Source: Ilumatobacteraceae bacterium (GTDB lineage Bacteria > Actinomycetota > Acidimicrobiia > Acidimicrobiales > Ilumatobacteraceae). Taken from it: 9,891 nucleotides of DNA. Where the stretch lies: the NCBI GenBank assembly GCA_007117775.1, contig SKFX01000060.1, forward strand, positions 1-9,891. Reading direction: 5' to 3'. The position numbers and the translations under genes are program-made. Below are positions 5,969 to 9,891 of this stretch, piece by piece. The notes under the pieces were generated by a model, which made no database searches, was not told the origin of the DNA, and was given only the letters and a program-made list of their open reading frames with translations. The first letter of the stretch is position 1; every line of letters begins with the position of its first letter.

Positions 5969-7753
5969 ATGGCCGTGCTCGCCCACCAACGCACGATCGA
6001 TGAATTGGGAACGCCCCTGATCGACACCGACTTCTGCGTGATCGACCTCGAGACCACCGGGACCAACCGACACGAGGACATGATCACCGAGATCGGCGCC
6101 GTGCGATTGCGCGGCGGGGAATGCACCGGCACCTTCCAGACCCTCGTGAATCCCGGTCGCGCCATCCCGCCCCAGATCACCGTCCTGACCGGCCTGAGCG
6201 ATGCCCTCGTGGCCACAGCCCCGCGTATCGAGTCCGTGCTCGCACCACTGCTCGAATTCATCGGCAACTCGGTCATCGTCGCTCATAACGCTTCGTTCGA
6301 TCTCGGGTTCATCAACGCCGCTCTCGAACGCTCCGGGCGCGACCGGCTCGTTGGCCCGACGATCGACACCGTCGCGCTCGCCCGACGTCTGCTTCGCAGC
6401 GAGGTCCCCAACTGTCGCCTCCAGACACTGGCCGACCGGTTCGGCTTTCCCCATCGCCCGTCACACCGCGCCCTCGACGACGCCCTGGCCACCGGCGACC
6501 TGCTGCATCTGCTGATCGAACGTGCCAGCGCGCACGGGGTGCACGGATGCGATGACCTGATGGAGCTCGCACGCATCGGCCGTCATCCCCAGGCCGCCAA
6601 GCTGAAACTGACCGATGACCTGCCTCGCCGCCCCGGGGTCTACCTGTTCCATGACGCCCGGGGTGATGTGCTCTATGTGGGCAAGGCGACCAATCTGCGC
6701 CAACGGGTCCGCGGATATTTCGGGTCCGATGACCGCCGCAAGATCGGCCCACTGTTGCGGGAGTTGACCTCGATCTCTTCGATCGAGACCCCCGATGCCA
6801 TCACCGCCGAAGTGCTCGAGACACGGTTGATCAACCGCCACCTCCCCCGCTATAACCGCGTCGGCACCCGCACCAACAAGTACTGCTATGTCCGCTTGGA
6901 CCATCAGAGCGCTTGGCCACGCCTGGCCATCGTCAAAGACCCCAGCGCCGATGCGCTCCACCTCGGCCCGATCCGCAGCCGCCGCCAAGCAACACTGGCC
7001 ATCGAGGCACTGCAGAGCGTCGTGGGCCTGCGTCGCTGCAGCGTGCGTCTGTCCCGGAGCTATATCGCCGATTCCGATGCCATCGCCTGCAGTGCTGCAC
7101 AGCTCGGCGTGGCGGCCTGCCCGTGTGCTGGTCTCGTGGATGAGGCCCAATACCGGCACCATGTCGAGATCACCGCCGCCGCGTTCGGCGGCGATCTCGC
7201 CCACCTCATCGATCAGCTCAGTGAACGGATGGCCGGGCTCGCATCCCAGCAACGTTTCGAGGAGGCTGCTGAGGTCCGCGACCGGGCCGATGCGCTGCTC
7301 ACCGCAGTCGCTCGCCGTCAACTCACCGATGCGCTACGCGCCGCAGGCCGGGTCGAGATCACCGACCACCGCACCATCTGGACGATCGACGCGGCACGAC
7401 TCATCGACGCCCGGTCCCACGCGCAGCTGGCAACATCGCTGCCAGTGGACCCGCCCGAGCCGAGCGAGCCGGACCGGCCGCTGCGCCGCGACGGATTCGA
7501 TGAGGCACTGACCCTGGCGCGCTTCATCCAGGCCAACCATGAGCGTCTCGAGGTCCTCGAGGTCTCGGGACGGTGGCTGTTCCCGGTCGTGACGTCGGAT
7601 CGGCTGCCCAACCTCGATCGGGTCAGCGATGAGACATCCGACGCGATCGACCCCGCGGCGGGGTCAGTGGGCACTGACGGCGTTGGAGACCTCGATCAGA
7701 CGATCGAGCACCCCGCTGGCAGCGCCGCTGTCGATGCTCTCAGCGGCCAGTGA
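5969..7753 (+). CDS. DEDDh exonuclease fused to a UvrC/Cho-like GIY-YIG nuclease
   Basis: A 594-residue DNA-repair protein. Residues 20-185 are a DnaQ-like 3'-5' exonuclease with Exo I Asp26 and Glu28 (IDLETTG), Exo II HNASFD with Asp111, and Exo III HRALDD with His166 and Asp171. Residues 219-296 are a UvrC-type GIY-YIG nuclease: GVY at 223-225, LYVGKA at 235-240, Arg244/247, Glu284, and LINRHLPRYN matching the UvrC LIKKHKPRYN segment. A cysteine set (357, 374, 384, 386) resembles the UvrC Cys-rich region. A UVR (UvrB-binding) motif covers about 411-443. The second, RNase H-like nuclease and the HhH tail of true UvrC are absent, so this is Cho-like and probably makes the 3' incision with UvrA/UvrB. 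The tail beyond about residue 550 is low-complexity and overlaps trpD by 90 bp. The start fits the family N-terminus (QRTIDELGTPL). Two LexA boxes predict DNA-damage induction. Confidence 0.93.
   Translation: MAVLAHQRTIDELGTPLIDTDFCVIDLETTGTNRHEDMITEIGAVRLRGGECTGTFQTLVNPGRAIPPQITVLTGLSDALVATAPRIESVLAPLLEFIGNSVIVAHNASFDLGFINAALERSGRDRLVGPTIDTVALARRLLRSEVPNCRLQTLADRFGFPHRPSHRALDDALATGDLLHLLIERASAHGVHGCDDLMELARIGRHPQAAKLKLTDDLPRRPGVYLFHDARGDVLYVGKATNLRQRVRGYFGSDDRRKIGPLLRELTSISSIETPDAITAEVLETRLINRHLPRYNRVGTRTNKYCYVRLDHQSAWPRLAIVKDPSADALHLGPIRSRRQATLAIEALQSVVGLRRCSVRLSRSYIADSDAIACSAAQLGVAACPCAGLVDEAQYRHHVEITAAAFGGDLAHLIDQLSERMAGLASQQRFEEAAEVRDRADALLTAVARRQLTDALRAAGRVEITDHRTIWTIDAARLIDARSHAQLATSLPVDPPEPSEPDRPLRRDGFDEALTLARFIQANHERLEVLEVSGRWLFPVVTSDRLPNLDRVSDETSDAIDPAAGSVGTDGVGDLDQTIEHPAGSAAVDALSGQ
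7649..7665 (-). terminator. GC-rich hairpin at the trpD stop codon, possible terminator
   Basis: GACCCCG (7649-7655), a 3-base loop and CGGGGTC (7659-7665) form a perfect 7-bp stem that overlaps the trpD stop and extends just downstream of it. A second small inverted repeat, TCAGTG-GG-CACTGA (7664-7677), abuts it. There is no T-tract on the minus strand, so termination is uncertain, though actinobacterial terminators often lack one. The sequence is also coding for the tail of the repair protein. Confidence 0.35.
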
Positions 7754-8716
7754 CAACCCATCGGCGAGATCAGCACAGCGACCACCCACCACAAGACCGG
7801 CTGCGGCATTCAAAACGGCGATATCGCGATGTGGACCTGACGCCCCGTCGAGGACGACTCGGATCACCGCAGCATTCTCCTGTGGCGATCCACCCACGAG
7901 TTCCGATAGCGGGACCGAAGCGATCCCGTAGTCGCCCGGATCGATCGTGAAGCTGTCGATCTGCTCATCGCGCAACGCCAACACCGTGGACGGGCCGGTC
8001 GTCGACAACTCGTCGAGGCCACCCCCATGCACCACCCAGACCGCCGTCGATCCGTGGGACCGCAATGACTGCAGCATCCGCTCGGCGAATCCCGGATCCG
8101 CCACACCGATCACCTGACGGCGGACGCGACCCGGATTGGCCATCGGGCCGAGCAGATTGAACACCGTGGGCACCCCGACCTCGCGCCGCGCCGGTGCCGC
8201 GAATCGGAAGGCCGGATGGAACTGTGCCGCAAGACAGAACCCCATACCGGCTTCGACGATGCAGTCACGGACTCCCTCAGGGGAGAGTTCGATGGCCACA
8301 CCGAGCGCCTCGAGCACATCGGCGGTGCCGCTTTTGGATGATGCTGCCCGGGCCCCGTGTTTGCAGACCGGCACCCCCGCTCCGGCCGCGATGATGGCCG
8401 CCATCGTCGAGACGTTGATCGAATGCGATCGATCCCCGCCGGTGCCGACGATATCGATCGCCGCATCGCGCAGATCGCTGTCGAGTGGTACCGGTGTTGC
8501 GGCTGCCAGGACGGCATCGAGCAGGCCGGAGAGTTCATCGGCGCTCTCACCTTTGGCCCGCAGGGCGATCACGAATCCGATCAGCTGTGCCGGTGTGGCG
8601 TCGCCGTCGAGGATGCTCGTCATGGCGGCACGCGCCTCCGACGAGGTGAGGTGATGGCGGTCGAGCAGACGGCCGATCAGTTCAGGCCATCCACCGTGTT
8701 CGTCTACCGAGGGCAT
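7664..8716 (-). CDS. trpD: Anthranilate phosphoribosyltransferase
   Basis: Catalyses transfer of the phosphoribosyl group from PRPP to anthranilate, the second committed step of tryptophan synthesis, in the cytoplasm. The 350-residue length is normal. The helical N-terminal domain covers roughly 1-75. The PRPP-binding GTGGD is at 91-95, followed by INVST (100-104), KHGARAASSKSGTADVLEALG (119-139), NLLGPMANP (187-195) and the metal-binding Asp235-Glu236 in GGGLDE. The first possible start, ATG at 8714-8716, has GAGG very close upstream. The gene follows the WhiB-like gene by 27 bp on the same strand, so it may be co-transcribed. No other trp gene is present, so it stands apart from any trp operon. 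Its last 90 bp overlap the convergent repair gene, although the final residues look like normal coding sequence. Confidence 0.96.
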   Translation of the reverse strand: MPSVDEHGGWPELIGRLLDRHHLTSSEARAAMTSILDGDATPAQLIGFVIALRAKGESADELSGLLDAVLAAATPVPLDSDLRDAAIDIVGTGGDRSHSINVSTMAAIIAAGAGVPVCKHGARAASSKSGTADVLEALGVAIELSPEGVRDCIVEAGMGFCLAAQFHPAFRFAAPARREVGVPTVFNLLGPMANPGRVRRQVIGVADPGFAERMLQSLRSHGSTAVWVVHGGGLDELSTTGPSTVLALRDEQIDSFTIDPGDYGIASVPLSELVGGSPQENAAVIRVVLDGASGPHRDIAVLNAAAGLVVGGRCADLADGLSLAAESIDSGAASGVLDRLIEVSNAVSAH

Positions 8717-8743
8717 CGCCTCAGGCTAGGCCCCGGTCGGGCC

Positions 8744-8983
8744 TCAGGCGCTGCGGCGGCGCTGGCGGATGATCCGACGACGCTCGCGCTCGGTGCGCCC
8801 GCCCCACACCCCGGCCTTCTCCCGACGCGCCAAGGCATGTTCGAGACAGGAGTCTCGGACACCACAACGCTCGCAGATCTCCTTTGCGAGATCGGCCTCG
8901 TCATCGTCGTCGGGATAGAAGATGCCGGGATCAAGACCCCGGCACTCCCCCAGCATGCGCCATTCGAATTCGTGTATCGACAC
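8744..8983 (-). CDS. WhiB-family [4Fe-4S] transcriptional regulator
   Basis: A 79-residue protein with the full Wbl signature: cluster ligands Cys14, Cys37, Cys40 and Cys46 in the C-x22-CxxC-x5-C spacing, the GVWGG turn at 58-62, and a basic C-terminal tail (TERERRRIIRQRRR) for DNA contact. Wbl proteins bind an oxygen- and NO-sensitive cluster and act with the principal sigma factor to tune transcription. The Asp run at 25-28 before the second cysteine is distinctive. The subgroup (WhiB1, WhiB2/WhmD or other) cannot be settled from these residues. The GTG at 8981-8983 is preceded by GGGGG with an 8-base spacing, a strong ribosome binding site. It is followed after 27 bp by trpD. A candidate promoter lies upstream at 9021-9049. 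Confidence 0.95.
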   Translation of the reverse strand: MSIHEFEWRMLGECRGLDPGIFYPDDDDEADLAKEICERCGVRDSCLEHALARREKAGVWGGRTERERRRIIRQRRRSA

Positions 8984-9020
8984 GTCTCATTCCCCCAGAA
9001 CCGATCGGATACAAGACCAG

Positions 9021-9049
9021 ACATTAGAGCGGCGACGCCAAAAGATCCA
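9021..9049 (-). promoter_or_regulatory. Candidate promoter of the WhiB-like gene (and possibly trpD)
   Basis: On the minus strand TAATGT (9021-9026) fits the TANNNT -10 pattern, with a weak TGGATC (9044-9049) 17 bp upstream as -35. It would start transcription near 9014, giving a leader of about 30 bases with the GGGGG ribosome binding site. The surrounding 149-bp gap (8984-9132) holds a locally AT-richer stretch at 9007-9060, as expected for a promoter, and no other gene. Confidence 0.4.
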
Positions 9050-9132
9050 GTCCCAAATCGAATCGCCCCGAACCAGACCGCCGGGTCGGCACCGACGGCG
9101 GTGCGTCAGCGCAAAGCCCTGCTCATCGATGA

Positions 9133-9891
9133 TTACTGCTGGCCGCCGCCCGAGGTGGAGCGATAGGCACGCGCCAGCATTTGCACCGGATGGATCGGCG
9201 TGGTTCGGAGGTGTTCGCCGAGAGCGATATCAGCCTGATGGCACCCACCGATGATCAGGAAATCATCATGCTCGAACGGCGACCCATCTGCGCCGCGCGC
9301 GGCCATGCCACCTGTGTTCGCGACGATCGATGCAGCTACCTGCGACACCATCTCGCGCGACTCATCGGCGTGGGCGTTCATGCACCCCCAGCCACCGTTG
9401 GCCCCGGTGCAGCCTTTCACGGTGCGCACCTCATCGCAGACGAGACCCAGTAGTTCACCGGTCCTGGTCGCCAGCACACGGTCATGGCATGGTCGGTGTT
9501 CGATGACCGTGGTGGCGCTCGCTTCGAACCCGGTGTCGAGTGCACCCCGGTCGTGCAGCCCCATCAAGAAGTCCGTCGCCGACTCGACCCGTGCCAGCAC
9601 CGCCGCCACATCGGGGCCGTCGACATAGCGCGGGTAGTCGTGTCGGATCGTCGACACGCACGTCGGTTGCGTCACGATGATCGGCGCCGACCCGTCGGCG
9701 CGCATCGCCGCCACATTCGCCTCGGCGAGCGCGGCGAACCCCGCCACATCGCCCGACTGCAACAGCGCCGCGCCACAACAGCGTCCAGCGCTCAGCGAGC
9801 ACCCGACACCGTTGCGCTCGAGGACCTCGACCAGATCCGTCCCGAGACTCAGATCGCGGTACTCCATCGCACAGTCCGCCAGGATCGATAC
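9133..9891 (-). CDS. GlpC-like (Fe-S)-binding CCG-domain oxidoreductase subunit, N-terminus beyond the right edge
   Basis: The visible 252 residues are the C-terminal CCG region of a GlpC/heterodisulfide-reductase-like Fe-S protein. The frame is open to the edge and coding similarity continues upstream of the ATG at 9865-9867 (ADCAMEYRD), so that ATG is internal. Numbering from the edge, the first CCG unit is Cys7 ... Cys38-Cys39-Gly (GRCCGAA) ... Cys78. The second is Cys135 (RPCHDR) ... Cys161 (GCTGANGGWG) ... Cys217 (GGCHQ), with CCG reduced to CTG. The end IHPVQMLARAY is the usual GlpC-type C-terminus. GlpC anchors anaerobic glycerol-3-phosphate dehydrogenase and passes electrons to quinone. 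Relatives serve other FAD-linked dehydrogenases, so the substrate is open. N-terminal ferredoxin clusters would lie outside the window. Confidence 0.85.
   Translation of the reverse strand, partial: VSILADCAMEYRDLSLGTDLVEVLERNGVGCSLSAGRCCGAALLQSGDVAGFAALAEANVAAMRADGSAPIIVTQPTCVSTIRHDYPRYVDGPDVAAVLARVESATDFLMGLHDRGALDTGFEASATTVIEHRPCHDRVLATRTGELLGLVCDEVRTVKGCTGANGGWGCMNAHADESREMVSQVAASIVANTGGMAARGADGSPFEHDDFLIIGGCHQADIALGEHLRTTPIHPVQMLARAYRSTSGGGQQ

Noticed and set aside
6461..7321. 286-codon minus-strand open frame
   Set aside because: Antisense to the exonuclease/UvrC-like gene, no recognisable domain; the plus strand has all catalytic motifs.
8934..8990. Short upstream frame starting at the ATG at 8988-8990 before the WhiB-like gene
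   Set aside because: The GGGGG ribosome binding site is only about one base from that ATG but correctly spaced for the GTG at 8981-8983, and the frame stops after 18 codons.
8357..9166. 269-codon plus-strand frame
   Set aside because: Antisense to trpD and the WhiB-like gene, both firmly identified.
9865..9867. ATG as the true start of the GlpC-like gene
   Set aside because: The frame stays open to the right edge and the residues before it (including the first cluster cysteine) match the family, so the gene is partial.

Overview
The window is high-GC bacterial DNA from an actinobacterium. A WhiB-family regulator, which is confined to actinobacteria and their phages, sits beside a PimB'-type mannosyltransferase, a TB16.3-like SRPBCC protein, a DEDDh-exonuclease/UvrC-like fusion and LexA boxes of the GAAC-N4-GTTC type. 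The general flavour suggests Acidimicrobiia or a neighbouring deep lineage, but that placement is inference only.

Layout. (1) Positions 1-4089, minus strand: a tight cluster read in the order queG, pimB'-like mannosyltransferase, membrane-SRPBCC fusion, ROK glucokinase (cut by the left edge). The spacings are 3 bp, a 4-bp GTGA overlap and a second 4-bp GTGA overlap, so these four genes are almost certainly one transcript. The last three resemble the mycobacterial neighbourhood around Rv2185c-Rv2188c and point to cell-envelope glycolipid and sugar metabolism. (2) Positions 4170-5891, minus strand: a small four-cysteine protein, and upstream of it a coiled-coil NYN (YacP-type) putative ribonuclease. 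(3) Positions 5892-5968: a short divergent control region with a 40-bp near-perfect palindrome that contains two LexA/SOS boxes. (4) Positions 5969-7753, plus strand: a Cho-like repair protein, DEDDh exonuclease fused to a UvrC-type GIY-YIG nuclease and UVR motif. (5) Positions 7664-8983, minus strand: trpD downstream of a whiB-like gene. The trpD 3' end overlaps the tail of the repair gene by 90 bp, tail to tail. (6) Positions 9133-9891, minus strand: the C-terminal part of a GlpC-like CCG-domain Fe-S protein, whose start lies beyond the right edge.

The most notable signal is the SOS control region at 5918-5957. Two GAAC-N4-GTTC boxes lie 20 bp apart in a symmetrical palindrome. One box fills the spacer of a promoter that would give a leaderless repair mRNA, and the same site faces the NYN-protein gene on the other side. 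This predicts a DNA-damage-induced divergon pairing a nucleotide-excision-type nuclease with a putative RNase. The other genes are recognisable families. No rRNA, tRNA, CRISPR array, insertion sequence or prophage was seen.
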